NCBI RefSeq assembly: GCF_014205295.1
Contig: NZ_JACHNF010000001.1
Location: 6,696,001-6,760,000, forward strand
DNA from: Kribbella solani
GTDB taxonomy: Bacteria > Actinomycetota > Actinomycetes > Propionibacteriales > Kribbellaceae
Reading direction: 5' to 3'
Length of the DNA: 64,000 bases
Positions 33,101-42,038 of the stretch are shown here, piece after piece. The number at the start of each line of letters is the position of its first letter. Position 1 is the first letter of the stretch. Below the pieces are notes generated by a model. The model was not told the DNA's origin. It ran no database searches and saw nothing but the letters and a program-made list of their open reading frames with translations. The translations under genes were made by a program, and so were the position numbers.

Positions 33101-34295
33101 TGTTCAGGTCGTTCACCTGCCACAGTTCGACCGGCTCCGGCGTACCGTGCGGGGTCTTGTTCAGCGTGATCCGGAACTGGGCGCTGAGGATCGTGCTGCC
33201 ACCGATCGTCATCGCGCCGCTGGTGGTGTTGAGCAGGAACATCGAGCGGTACAGGTTGGCGGTGTCCTGGTACGCGCGGCCGACCTTCGCGCCTTCGTCG
33301 TTGCGGTCGTACGTCCAACCGTCGACGCCGCCGGAGCGTTCGTTGACGTGCAACCAGTTGACCAGCGTGCCGGACATGGACGGATCGATCGAGACCGGGA
33401 ACTTGACGGCCGGATCGGCGAGCAGCTTCAGATCCGGGGTCAGTACGAGCTCCCGGGCGGTCTTCCGGATGCCGAGCCGGGCGTGCCGGGGTTTCGTCGT
33501 ACTGGACGCGTCCCACATCGTCGGCGGATCAGCCGAGTACACGACCTCGCCGTCGTTGCCGGTAGCAACTGTTGAGCCGTCGGCCGCGACCCGGAGACGG
33601 ACGCCCTCGCCACGGATCGGGTAGTGCAGGCGGCGCAGCGCGGGGTTCGCCGCGGCGGCGCGGTTTTTCACCACGAGCAGGTGCGAGAAGCGGTCCACGC
33701 CGACCTTGAGCTGCAGATCGATGCCTGGGAGGACCTCCGGGTACGTCGCGGTATCGCCGGAGAGCACGGGCTTCGGCAAGGTGCCTGGCCAGCCGAGGTG
33801 TACGCGGGCGTTCGGCTTGCCGATCGTCAGCAAGTCACTGGAGCCACCGCCGGACAGGATGATCGGGGAGACCGTGGCGATCGGACGGACCGTTCCGTCG
33901 GGCTGGCGCCGCAAGGTCGGATCGGGAGCGGTCCAGCCGGTTCCCTTTCGGACCCGTACCGGCGTGGCGTGCTGTTCCATTGTCTTGGTGCCGTCCGGGT
34001 TCGCGAACACCTGGCCGGTCTCGGTTCGCATCGACACGAGTTCCTGGGGTTTGCCGGTCCGGCGCGCGGTCAGCACCGCGCGGGCGTCCGGGGACGCCAT
34101 CAGCGCCTGCTCGGCAGCGCTCTGCCGCGGCTCCGCGACGCCGGCGGCCGCGCCGGAACCCGCGCCGGCGGCTGCGGTGGAACCCGCTGCAGCGGCGTCG
34201 GCAGACCCCGCGGACGTGGTCGCGGCTGCCGCTAGCGGTACGGCCAGCGCGAACGCCGACACGTACGCCGTGAACCGCCTCCTGACACCCCACAT
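30171..34295 (-). CDS. Secreted FG-GAP/VCBS repeat protein with C-terminal ricin-type lectin domains
   Basis: A 1374-residue extracellular protein. The signal sequence is RRRFTAYVSAFALAVPLAAA. Residues ~60-650 form the large N-terminal region common to actinobacterial secreted LamG/DNRLRE proteins (around SIDPSMSGTLVNWLHV). Residues ~725-1050 carry about six FG-GAP repeats with calcium-binding loops (DANGDGKADV, DLDGDGRTDM, DVDGDGKDDI, DIDGDGKADL, DPDGDGRDDI, DYDGDHKEDA). Residues ~1065-1374 are two beta-trefoil ricin lectin domains (NKNSGKCLNV, QQWILRPA, CQKWKLE, CQRWYFK). ATG at 34295 follows GAGGTGA; the longer open frame is not needed. Likely a carbohydrate-binding surface or secreted protein. 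It is divergent from the RHS gene and may be co-regulated with it. Confidence 0.85.
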   Translation of the reverse strand: MWGVRRRFTAYVSAFALAVPLAAAATTSAGSADAAAAGSTAAAGAGSGAAAGVAEPRQSAAEQALMASPDARAVLTARRTGKPQELVSMRTETGQVFANPDGTKTMEQHATPVRVRKGTGWTAPDPTLRRQPDGTVRPIATVSPIILSGGGSSDLLTIGKPNARVHLGWPGTLPKPVLSGDTATYPEVLPGIDLQLKVGVDRFSHLLVVKNRAAAANPALRRLHYPIRGEGVRLRVAADGSTVATGNDGEVVYSADPPTMWDASSTTKPRHARLGIRKTARELVLTPDLKLLADPAVKFPVSIDPSMSGTLVNWLHVNERSGGVDGWTYDRNDEGAKVGRAYQDTANLYRSMFLLNTTSGAMTIGGSTILSAQFRITLNKTPHGTPEPVELWQVNDLNTADHNLNWTTTAGFWKTRLDTRSGEAYPWTEDNPMEFGDPNGPSALSSVLQGVADARRTTVSLGLKAPDESTSAAAQWQWKKFHPNTAVLAIRYNTTPRVPKGLTMTRPRPCGTGAAPTRIPTTTPQWAAVANDPDIGDSVTTTLQIRNAAGAVAYESKVGPTVSGAAFSWPEVPAGKLTAGVVYSYRAFADDAIATSPSTSDCYFVIDSTSPNVPVIVSTDFPDGQDPVTEARVAGNVTFKPGGTPADTDVAEYNYGFQGDTLTARVKANADGTATIPITVHPDPETGVPALRLYVRAVDKAGNYSQTRQAWELSAKFPAPGTTPPHVRADANGDGKADVTAVLDHGFGRTAIWNITSKDNSFASGVMALDTGEGTGFALSNIKPVQGDLDGDGRTDMAVFREGAGRQVWLYPFPSDGNEYVAPAAAWTSGPNGWPLNTARPIAADVDGDGKDDIVVQKAGTGDNWQALVFLAANGFKSPVSWVQAAAGNTWSQSTPLLADIDGDGKADLLSMRNQTGCRTTVDLYKSTGTAFAAPTTIYDSGAGGYCWDKSRAVVADPDGDGRDDIVALYENAPTDASLVVLKSNGTALTKTDWGRTSGLELAKATLVAGDYDGDHKEDAAILYAGDNGSRQVYEFRSTGTAFADRSLAWSGAVDAVTGPKFSLEHRQYELVNKNSGKCLNVHFADPNDGQEFVQYQCLPVDLNARFRLMPVPGTDQYSVRPAHTAVGDGPVKCLDTLNGSTEDNTKMIQYACGGGTGEPFAWQQVTFTYVDGAAYDTVVQLKLAHSGKCVAVADARLDDTAPVVQQTCGQSTNQQWILRPAFNADQLGAGGAGRYRTEAATSNQRVLDITDCHKEPGSQVRMWDWVTGSPCQKWKLESLGDDVYKIIDPNSGNALEVQGCSKLPRATVFAFPSNASPCERWRIEPTPDGSYSVIAVSSGLSLDVAGCSSAAGAEVITWFYHGGPCQRWYFKQQ

Positions 34296-34363
34296 GATGG
34301 TCACCTCACCGTCGGACGGGCGGAGTACGCGAGCACGATCGCACGCCCCGGCGGGTGTCCGCG

Positions 34364-34392
34364 CACCTTTCCAGCACCGTCGAAAGGTGCTG
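34364..34392. promoter_or_regulatory. Overlapping inverted repeats in the divergent lectin/RHS promoter region
   Basis: CACCTTTC (34364-34371) and GAAAGGTG (34382-34389) are a perfect inverted repeat. CAGCACC (34372-34378) and GGTGCTG (34386-34392) form a second, overlapping one. Both lie in the 219-nt gap between two giant divergent genes and could be a shared operator. Confidence 0.45.
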
Positions 34393-34514
34393 CCAGGACT
34401 GCTCAGAAACAGGCAACCGAGCAGGCCATTCGACCGGGTTTGAATGGCTTCCGCGGCGTTTTCCGGCGTGTGACACTCGGTTCGCCGATCTCCCCGCCCA
34501 GGAGGTACCACGTG

Positions 34515-37500
34515 ATGTCCTCACGGTTGCGTAGAGCAACTATCTTCCGAACGCTGACCGCGGCCGTGGTCGCGGCCGCGATGCTCCTCGGTGACCAGCA
34601 GAGCGGGCTGTCCGCCGCCGCGGCCACCAAACGCGACCCGAAGTTCAACCCGACCGAGTTCAAGTCGCTCGGCGGCCGGACCGCGAAGGCGGCCGCGCGT
34701 CCCGCCGATCCGTCGGCCGGCAAGGTGCTGAGCGGTACGCCGACGGTGACCTGGCCCGCGGCCGGGAGCGTGGAGGTCACGGTCCCCGTGCCCGGCGGTA
34801 CCAACGCTTGGGCGCTCGGCCTGAACGGCGGTCGAGTGGCCCAGCGCGCCCGGGCCGGCAACCTTCCGGTCTGGGTCGCGCCCACCGCGGCGGCCGCCAA
34901 GGAACGGCTCCGTACCGGCGTTGCCGCAAGCTCACCGGCGAAGGTGCAGGTCGATCTGGTCGGCCGGCGCGGCGACGCGCTCGAGCTGAAGGTCAGTCGC
35001 GCCGACGGCGTGGCCAAAGCCGGCAAAGTCACGCTCGGACTGGATTACCGGGCCTTCCGTGATGCCTTCGGCGGTGACTGGGCGACCCGGTTGCGCTTCA
35101 CCACCCAGAACGGCGATCGCCGGACCGTCGTACCGAGTCTGAACAACGGATCGGGTGAGGTGATCGCCGACGTCCCGGTCGGCGCGCGGCCGCAGACGTT
35201 GATGGTCGCGGCCGGCGACAGCAGCGGCGCGGGTGACTACAAGAAGCCGGACCAGAGTGCCGGTGCGGCGACCTGGAGCATCGGCGGATCGTCAGGCGAC
35301 TTCGAGTGGTCGCTGCCGATCACCACGCCGCCCTCCATCGGCGGTCCGGCGCCGTCCGTCGGTCTGCAGTACTCCTCGGGCGCGCTGGACGGCCTGTCGT
35401 CCGCGACGAACAACCAGACGTCGCTGATCGGGCAGGGGTTCTCGCTGAGCGGCGGCGGTTCGATCGAGCGCCGGTTCCGGTCGTGCTCGAAGGACAGGTC
35501 CGGCAACAACGGTGACAAGAACACCGGCGACCTGTGCTTCGCCGGTGACAGCCTGAACATCGCGGTGAACGGCAAGTCCGGTTCGCTGGTGCTCGACCAC
35601 AAGGACGCCGGCGGCGAGGTCTGGCGGATGCGCGGCGACGACGGTTCGGTGATCGAGCGGCTGAGCGGCGCGGCCAACGGTGACGACGGCGTACTGGCCG
35701 CGGACAAGGGCGAGTACTGGCGGATGACGTCGCCGGAGGGAACGAAGTACTACTTCGGCCTGAACCGGTTGCCGGGCTGGACCAGCGGCAAGGACGAGAC
35801 CAAATCAGCGTGGACCGTGCCCGCGTACGGCAACAACGCCGGTGAACAGTGCAACAAGGCCGCCTTCGCCGACTCGTGGTGCCAGCAGGCGTACCAATGG
35901 AACCTGGACTACGTCGTGGACCGCTTCGGCAACACGATGAGCCTGTACTACGACACCGAGCTGGGCAACTACGCCCGGATGGTGACGAAGACGGCGGTCA
36001 GCCCGTACGTACGCGCCGGCAACCTGAAGCGGATCGAGTACGGCCAGGCCGACGGGCAGGTGTACAACCAGAAGCCGGTGGCGCAGATGCAGTTCACCAC
36101 GGCCGAGCGGTGTACGCCGGAGCCATGTGGTCCGAGCCAGACCAGCACCTACCCGGACACCCCGTGGGACCTGAACTGCGCGAGCACTACCAACTGCGAG
36201 AACCACTACACACCGACGTTCTGGAGCCAGCGCCGGCTGACCAAGGTCACGTCACAGGTATGGCGAGCCGCGAGCAACAAGTTCGATGACGTGCAGTCCG
36301 TGGCGTTCCGGCAGGAGTACCTGCGTGGTGACAACAGCAGTCCGTCCTTGTGGCTGCGCGAAGTCACACCAACCGGACTGGTCGGATCGAACCCACAGCA
36401 ACTGCAGGCGACCAGCTTCGACGGTGTGGCGATGGGGAACCGCGTCGACACCGGTAGCGATGCAGTACCGCCGTTGGAGTGGTTCCGGATCAGTGCAGTG
36501 CACAACGGGTCAGGCGGCGACCTCACTGTCGCGTACGACGGGGTGGACTGCACTCCGTCGGACCTGCCCCAGCCCGACCACAACGACCGCCGGTGCCGTC
36601 CGCAGAAGTGGACGCCGGAGGGGTCAGCCGAACGACAGGACTGGTACCACAAGTACGTCGTGAAGCAGGTCGTCGAGACGGACCGGACGGCGGCGGCGAA
36701 CGACCCGTGGCAGGCACCTGTCCCGAACGTGACGACGGTGTCGTACCAGGACAAGCCGGCCTGGCGGTTCTCCGAGCAGGACGCCGGTACCGACCTGAAG
36801 GAGTCGACCTGGTCGCAGTGGCGTGGCTACAGCGACATCAAGGTGGCCAAGGGACGTGCGGACGAGCCGCAGTCAGTCACCGAGACGCTGTACTACCGCG
36901 GCATGGACGGCGACCGCACGACCGCCGGACCGGTCAAGGACGTCAAGATCACGGACTCCACTGGTACGCAGGTCAAGGACACCAACGAGCTGGCCGGTCA
37001 GTCCCGCGAACAGACGACGTTCAACGGCGCCGCAGTGGTGAACCGGAGCATCTCCGACTACTACCTCGGTGATCCGACCGCGACCATGACACAGCCGTGG
37101 GGCACGCTGACCGCACGGCGCTCCGGCCAGAAGCAGGTCACGCAGTACCTTCCGACGCCCACTGGCGATCTGAAACTGGGTACTGCGAACACGTACGACA
37201 CGCAGGGCCGACTGACCAGCAAGGACGAGTCGAACGACGTCTCCACTCCAGCTGACGACACCTGCACGCGGTACTACTACAACGAGAACAGCACGACCAA
37301 CCTGCGGGAGCTGCCGTCCCGTCAGCAGCTCGTCGACAAGAGCTGCGGTTCCGCCTTCACCAACGCCGACGTGATCCGGGACGACCGGATGTACTACGAC
37401 GGCGCCACCGATCTCACTACGCCACCCACCAAGGGCCTGCTCACCCGCGCCGAGCGGTTGTCCGGTTTCGACGCGGCCGGCAAGCCGACGTACGAGCTGG

Positions 37501-40500
37501 CGTTCACCGCGGCGTACGACTCGATCGGCCGGCAGATCCGTAAGACGGACGGGCTGAACCGCACCGTACGCAGCATCTACAACCCGGACTACGGGCCGAT
37601 CACCAAGATCACCGAGGTCGCCGCGAACGGGCTGGAGAGCGTCACGGACTACGAGCCGGCCTTCGGTGCGGCGATCGGGATGACCACTCCGGACGGCCGA
37701 CGTGCCGACAAAGAGCTGGACGCGTTCGGCCGGGTGACCAAGACCTGGAGCGCCGGTCACCCGAAGAGCGGACCGCCGGACATCGAGACCGAGTACTCGG
37801 TACGCGACGACGGACCGTCCGTACGCACCACCAAACGGCTACTCAAGCCAGGTGTGTACGACACCAGCTACGAGCTGTACGACGGGCTGCAGCGGCTGCG
37901 GCAGACCCAGGAGAAGACACCGAACGGCGGCTGGCTGGTCACGGACCACCGGTACGACTCGCGCAACAACGAGGTCAAGGTCAACGGTCCGTACTTCACC
38001 CGGGTGCTGGCCGAGAAGGAGCTCAACCTGGTCGACGAGGCGACGCTGCCGAAGCAGACCGTCAACGTGTACGACGAGGCGGCCCGGCCGAAGCAGCAAC
38101 TGTTCAAGTCACTCGGCCAGACCAAGTGGTCCATCGACCACGAAGTGGGTACGAACGTCCAGACCATCGACCCACCGGACGGGCAGACGCCTACTACCCG
38201 GATCACCGACTCGCAGGGCCGGCTGATCGAGCTGCGTCAGTACCAGGGCAACAGCCCGACCGGCGCGTACGACAAGACCACCTACACCTACTGGCCGTCC
38301 GGACAGCTCAAGACGACCACTGACCCGGCCGGCAACGTCTGGAGCTACAAGTACGACGTCCAGGGCCGCAAGGTCGAGGAGAACGACCCGGACAAGGGCA
38401 TCACCACGTTCACGTACGACGTGGGTGACCAGATCACGTCGTCGACCGACGCACGCGGCGTGAAGCTCTTCTACGACTACGACAGCGTCGGCCGCAAGAC
38501 GGCGATCCACCAGAACGCGGCGGACGGTCCGTTGCTCAGCTCGTGGAAGTACGACACGGTCGCGCCAGGGCGTCCGGCCTCGGCTACCAAGTACGTGGGG
38601 ACCGACGAGTACACGACTGCGATCACCGGGTACGACCCGTCCGGGCAGCCGACCGGTACGTCGCTGACACTGCCCGCGTCGGAGGGGAAGCTGGCCGGGA
38701 CGTACACGGTCGGCCAGACCTTCAACGACGACGGGGCGCTGGCGACGCGGACGCTGCCCAAGGTCGGTGACTCCGCTGCCGGTGGACTCGACGCCGAGAC
38801 GCTGACGTACGACTACAACGACCAGGGCCTGCTGAAGTCGCTGCGCGGTCAAGACACGTACGTACGCCAGCTGACGTACACGCCGTTCGAGGACGCGGAC
38901 GTACTGACACTCGGCACCGCATCCGGTCCGTTCGTGCAGCAGAAGTTCGAGTACGACCCGGTAACCCGTCGGGTGAACCGGATCGTCATCGACAAGCAAC
39001 TGTCGCCGACGCGGGTGTCCGACACGCAGTACCAGTACGACCCGGGCGGCAACGTCACCAAGGCCACTGACATCGCACCGGCTGCTTCTGGTGAAGCTAC
39101 TGACACCCAGTGCTTCAACTACGACTACCTGCGCCGACTGACAAAGGCGTGGACACCAAAGCCGGGAGCGGACAACTCCGCCGGTGACTGCACGGCGGCG
39201 CCGTCAGTGGCTGGACTGGGCGGTCCGGCGCCGTACTGGCAGCAGTGGACGTTCGACAAGACAGGCAACCGCAAGAGCGAGCAGTCGTTCTCGGCAGCCG
39301 GTACTACGACCAGCACCTACGAGTACGGCAGTACGAAGCCGCACGCACTGACTGCGGTCAACACGACCGGACCGGCCGGTGCGACCAGCAAGACGTACGG
39401 CTATGACGCCATCGGCAACACGAACAAGCGCACCGCTGACGGCGTGGACGAGATCCTCAACTGGAACGCCGAAGGGCAGCTGGCCGACACCACCAAGGGC
39501 AGCGTCAAGTCGTCGGCTGTCTATGACACCGAGGGCAACCGACTGATCCGCCGGGACAGCTCAGGCACCACTCTGTACCTCGGTGAAACGGAGCTGCACC
39601 TCGACAAGGCCGGCAACACCGTCACCGGTACGCGCTACTACACCTTCGGTGACCGGCTGGTCGGCGTCCGGACCGGTGGCAAGCTGACGTGGCTGTTCTC
39701 GGACCTGCACGGCAGTCCGACCACAGCCATCGACGCGACCACGCAGGTAGTACAGCGCCGCCGGAACACTCCGTACGGGGAGTCGCGTGGCGCCGCGGCG
39801 GCCAACTGGCCGGGGCAGCGTGACTTCCATGGCGGTACCAGCGATCCGGACACCGGGCTGGTGCACATGGGCGCCCGCGAGTACGACAAGTCGACCGGGC
39901 GGTTCCTGTCGGTCGATCCAGTGGTGGACAACACCGATCCACAACAGATGAACGGCTACTCGTACGCGAACAACAACCCGGTCAGTTTCGACGACTCGGA
40001 CGGCAAGTTCGCCCAGGCGATCGTCGTACCGGTGGTGCTGATCGTCCTGATCGTGGTCGCGTTCTACTACGCGTACCAGCAGGCGTACAGCCAGCCGGTG
40101 ACGATGGTCGACACCCGCGAGGTCACCGACTCGGTCTGGGACTTCCTCGACTTCCTGTGGAAGAAGATCGTCAAGTTCGTCACCTTCGTCTGGACCGCGA
40201 TCGTGATCCTCTGGCGACTGATCCAGGTCCTGGTCACGTACGTGGTCCAGCAGACCCAGACGATCCTGAAGACGATCATCAGACAGGTACCGGACAAGGT
40301 GGCACCGCGGCAGCCACCGCCGCGGAAGGACCCGCCGAAACCCGCGCCGCCGCCGAAGCCGGCCCCGCCGAAGAAGGACCCGACGCCGCGGGTACCGAAA
40401 CCCGCGCCGACCCCGAAGGCGGAACCGAAGGGCCGGCTGAAGGACAAGTACGACGAGGACGAGGGCAAGCTGTACCGCGGCGCGAAGCCGGGCGACGCGC

Positions 40501-40778
40501 CGACGCTGCGCCCGGACGCCAAGGACTATCAGGTGGACAAGGACGGGTTCGTCAAGCCGCAGTTCGGGCCCTCGACGAACACCGATCCGAACCAGATCCG
40601 CAAGTACAACCGGGTACCTTGGGAAGTCATCGTGGAAAGCGTGCCGCCGCAGCTGCGGATCATGCGGACCGCCGGCACCCACTACGAGGTGGTCCCGGCG
40701 GAGGGGGTCAAGCTGAGACCGCAGGAGTTCTCGGACCTGCTCGGCCAGATCAGGTTCGGGCCACCGGCGAGGAGATGA
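34515..40778 (+). CDS. RHS/YD-repeat polymorphic toxin protein
   Basis: A 2087-residue secreted protein. The signal-like N-terminus is RATIFRTLTAAVVAAAMLLG. Residues ~260-330 resemble the SpvB/TcdB entry region (PITTPPSIGGPAPSVGLQYS). Residues ~900-1700 carry many YD repeats of the type YDxxGRxxx. Residues ~1709-1831 are the RHS core (FSDLHGSPTTAIDATTQ, YGE, GAREYDKSTGRFLSVDPV, GYSYANNNPVSFDDSDG). Beyond the core come two hydrophobic stretches (~1833-1855 and ~1880-1915), a Pro/Lys-rich linker (~1930-1973) and a ~114-residue tip starting KDKYDEDEGKLYRGAKPG, the probable toxin. AGGAGG at 34500-34505 supports ATG 34515. The next gene, 1 nt on, is a candidate immunity protein. Confidence 0.88.
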   Translation: MSSRLRRATIFRTLTAAVVAAAMLLGDQQSGLSAAAATKRDPKFNPTEFKSLGGRTAKAAARPADPSAGKVLSGTPTVTWPAAGSVEVTVPVPGGTNAWALGLNGGRVAQRARAGNLPVWVAPTAAAAKERLRTGVAASSPAKVQVDLVGRRGDALELKVSRADGVAKAGKVTLGLDYRAFRDAFGGDWATRLRFTTQNGDRRTVVPSLNNGSGEVIADVPVGARPQTLMVAAGDSSGAGDYKKPDQSAGAATWSIGGSSGDFEWSLPITTPPSIGGPAPSVGLQYSSGALDGLSSATNNQTSLIGQGFSLSGGGSIERRFRSCSKDRSGNNGDKNTGDLCFAGDSLNIAVNGKSGSLVLDHKDAGGEVWRMRGDDGSVIERLSGAANGDDGVLAADKGEYWRMTSPEGTKYYFGLNRLPGWTSGKDETKSAWTVPAYGNNAGEQCNKAAFADSWCQQAYQWNLDYVVDRFGNTMSLYYDTELGNYARMVTKTAVSPYVRAGNLKRIEYGQADGQVYNQKPVAQMQFTTAERCTPEPCGPSQTSTYPDTPWDLNCASTTNCENHYTPTFWSQRRLTKVTSQVWRAASNKFDDVQSVAFRQEYLRGDNSSPSLWLREVTPTGLVGSNPQQLQATSFDGVAMGNRVDTGSDAVPPLEWFRISAVHNGSGGDLTVAYDGVDCTPSDLPQPDHNDRRCRPQKWTPEGSAERQDWYHKYVVKQVVETDRTAAANDPWQAPVPNVTTVSYQDKPAWRFSEQDAGTDLKESTWSQWRGYSDIKVAKGRADEPQSVTETLYYRGMDGDRTTAGPVKDVKITDSTGTQVKDTNELAGQSREQTTFNGAAVVNRSISDYYLGDPTATMTQPWGTLTARRSGQKQVTQYLPTPTGDLKLGTANTYDTQGRLTSKDESNDVSTPADDTCTRYYYNENSTTNLRELPSRQQLVDKSCGSAFTNADVIRDDRMYYDGATDLTTPPTKGLLTRAERLSGFDAAGKPTYELAFTAAYDSIGRQIRKTDGLNRTVRSIYNPDYGPITKITEVAANGLESVTDYEPAFGAAIGMTTPDGRRADKELDAFGRVTKTWSAGHPKSGPPDIETEYSVRDDGPSVRTTKRLLKPGVYDTSYELYDGLQRLRQTQEKTPNGGWLVTDHRYDSRNNEVKVNGPYFTRVLAEKELNLVDEATLPKQTVNVYDEAARPKQQLFKSLGQTKWSIDHEVGTNVQTIDPPDGQTPTTRITDSQGRLIELRQYQGNSPTGAYDKTTYTYWPSGQLKTTTDPAGNVWSYKYDVQGRKVEENDPDKGITTFTYDVGDQITSSTDARGVKLFYDYDSVGRKTAIHQNAADGPLLSSWKYDTVAPGRPASATKYVGTDEYTTAITGYDPSGQPTGTSLTLPASEGKLAGTYTVGQTFNDDGALATRTLPKVGDSAAGGLDAETLTYDYNDQGLLKSLRGQDTYVRQLTYTPFEDADVLTLGTASGPFVQQKFEYDPVTRRVNRIVIDKQLSPTRVSDTQYQYDPGGNVTKATDIAPAASGEATDTQCFNYDYLRRLTKAWTPKPGADNSAGDCTAAPSVAGLGGPAPYWQQWTFDKTGNRKSEQSFSAAGTTTSTYEYGSTKPHALTAVNTTGPAGATSKTYGYDAIGNTNKRTADGVDEILNWNAEGQLADTTKGSVKSSAVYDTEGNRLIRRDSSGTTLYLGETELHLDKAGNTVTGTRYYTFGDRLVGVRTGGKLTWLFSDLHGSPTTAIDATTQVVQRRRNTPYGESRGAAAANWPGQRDFHGGTSDPDTGLVHMGAREYDKSTGRFLSVDPVVDNTDPQQMNGYSYANNNPVSFDDSDGKFAQAIVVPVVLIVLIVVAFYYAYQQAYSQPVTMVDTREVTDSVWDFLDFLWKKIVKFVTFVWTAIVILWRLIQVLVTYVVQQTQTILKTIIRQVPDKVAPRQPPPRKDPPKPAPPPKPAPPKKDPTPRVPKPAPTPKAEPKGRLKDKYDEDEGKLYRGAKPGDAPTLRPDAKDYQVDKDGFVKPQFGPSTNTDPNQIRKYNRVPWEVIVESVPPQLRIMRTAGTHYEVVPAEGVKLRPQEFSDLLGQIRFGPPARR

Positions 40779-40779
40779 G

Positions 40780-41124
40780 ATGGCAGCCGACGAGACCGGC
40801 TGGGTGCTGGTCCTGGCCCAGGAGATGGACGACTACGACTGGGCCGAGGCCGAGAGCCGTGGCGTCCTGCTGAACGCCCGGCTCGAGCGCCGGGAACAAG
40901 GCGCGGGATCCGGCCGGCAGTTCCCGGTGATCTTCTTCGACCCGGAGCGGATCCAGGGCGCGGCCGCGATCGGGACCGAGGCCGGCGAGCCGTACTACGA
41001 ACCGAACGTGATCATGCTGCCCGCGCTGTCGAGGACCGCGGTCGAGGCGGCGGTCGAGAAGCTGGCCCGGAACGGCGAGTTCGACTGGCTGCTGGGCCCC
41101 AGCAGAACTGAACAGCAGAGCTGA
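40780..41124 (+). CDS. Candidate immunity protein for the RHS tip toxin
   Basis: A 114-residue acidic, soluble protein with no signal peptide and no family I recognise. It opens ETGWVLVLAQEMDDYDWAEA and ends with a helical ALSRTAVEAAVEKLARNGEF followed by DWLLGP. It starts 1 nt after the RHS stop, behind AGGAGA, so it is translated from the same message. Small, unrelated acidic genes directly downstream of an RHS gene are typically immunity proteins; that role is inferred from position only. The last codons fall in a 13-bp tandem repeat (GAACAGCAGAGCT twice) that also contains the stop. Confidence 0.65.
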   Translation: MAADETGWVLVLAQEMDDYDWAEAESRGVLLNARLERREQGAGSGRQFPVIFFDPERIQGAAAIGTEAGEPYYEPNVIMLPALSRTAVEAAVEKLARNGEFDWLLGPSRTEQQS

Positions 41125-41133
41125 ACAGCAGAG

Positions 41134-41183
41134 CTGACCGGGACCGGCTCCGGGAACCGATTTGGTTTCCGGAGCCGGGTCAG
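41134..41183 (+). terminator. Terminator of the RHS operon
   Basis: Arms 41144-41158 and 41164-41178 pair over 15 bp (one G-U) with a GATTT loop; an outer CTGAC/GTCAG pair (41134-41138, 41179-41183) extends it. No T-run. Confidence 0.65.
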
Positions 41184-41184
41184 G

Positions 41185-41366
41185 CAAACTGTTGGTTGCC
41201 GAAGACCGCTGGTTGCTGCCCTAGGTAGCTGAAGGTCCCACTCAGGTGGGCGTCCCGCGCAGGTGACTTGGAAGTGACAGATTGTATGTTCACACCCTTG
41301 CGCCGGCGCAGGGGTGTTCTTCTTTTTCCGGGGTCGAGGCGTGGAAGCCGATAGAAGGAGACCCCC
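41185..41366 (+). promoter_or_regulatory. rplJ leader (L10-type autoregulatory region)
   Basis: The 182 nt before rplJ contain GCCGAAGACCGCTGGT and CGCGCAGGTGACTTGG, sequence blocks typical of L10 leaders where L10(L12)4 binds its own message. A hairpin at 41292-41317 (13-nt arms) followed by TTCTTCTTTTT ends 40 nt before the start and looks like an attenuator. The promoter was not identified with confidence. Confidence 0.5.
41292..41327 (+). terminator. Hairpin plus T-run in the rplJ leader
   Basis: ACACCCTTGCGCC (41292-41304) and GGCGCAGGGGTGT (41305-41317) are self-complementary with one wobble; the closing pairs would open as a loop. TTCTTCTTTTT follows, the best T-run in the window. Its place between leader and gene suggests attenuation rather than a simple end. 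Confidence 0.6.
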
Positions 41367-41975
41367 ATGGCGAGGCCGGACAAGGCAGCCGCCGTCGCGG
41401 AGCTGACGGACGAGTTCCGTAGCTCCAACGGCGCCGTGCTGACCGAGTACCGCGGTCTCACCGTCGCGCAGCTCAAGCAACTTCGAGTTTCGCTCGGTGA
41501 CGACGTGAACTACGCCGTGGTGAAGAACACGCTGACCAAGATCGCGGCCAAGGACGCCGGCGTCGACTCGTTCGACAGCCTGCTCGAAGGCCCCTCGGCA
41601 ATCGCCTTCATCAAGGGCGATGCGGTGGTTGCGGCCAAGGGTCTGCGTGACTTCGCCAAGGCGAATCCCCTTCTCGTCATCAAGGGCGGCGTGCTCGAGG
41701 GCAAGTCGCTCAGCTCTGACGAGATCAGCAAGCTCGCTGACCTGGAGTCGCGTGAGGTTCTCCTCGCGAAGCTCGCAGGTGCGATGAAGGCGGCCCCGCA
41801 GCAAGCGGTGTCGCTGTTCGCTGCTCCGCTGTCGCAGGCCGCGCGCCTGTTCGCGGCGCTGCAGGACAAGCTACCGGCCGACGCTGCTCCGGCAGCGGTC
41901 CAGGACGAGGTCCAGGACACGGTCGAGGCACCTGCCGAGGCGAGCACCGAGGAGACCGCCGCAGCGGACAGCTGA
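41367..41975 (+). CDS. rplJ: 50S ribosomal protein L10
   Basis: A 202-residue L10, anchor of the L7/L12 stalk on 23S r[47 protein letters not shown] and the L12-binding C-terminal helix are present. The Ala/Glu-rich tail of ~30 residues is common in actinobacteria. ATG at 41367 follows AGGAGA. It forms the rplJ-rplL pair behind a leader region. Confidence 0.97.
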   Translation: MARPDKAAAVAELTDEFRSSNGAVLTEYRGLTVAQLKQLRVSLGDDVNYAVVKNTLTKIAAKDAGVDSFDSLLEGPSAIAFIKGDAVVAAKGLRDFAKANPLLVIKGGVLEGKSLSSDEISKLADLESREVLLAKLAGAMKAAPQQAVSLFAAPLSQAARLFAALQDKLPADAAPAAVQDEVQDTVEAPAEASTEETAAADS

Positions 41976-42038
41976 GGCATCTCACCGCAACACCCCATCA
42001 GTGATCACAAGCACCATCTGTCAGGAAGGACCGCCATC

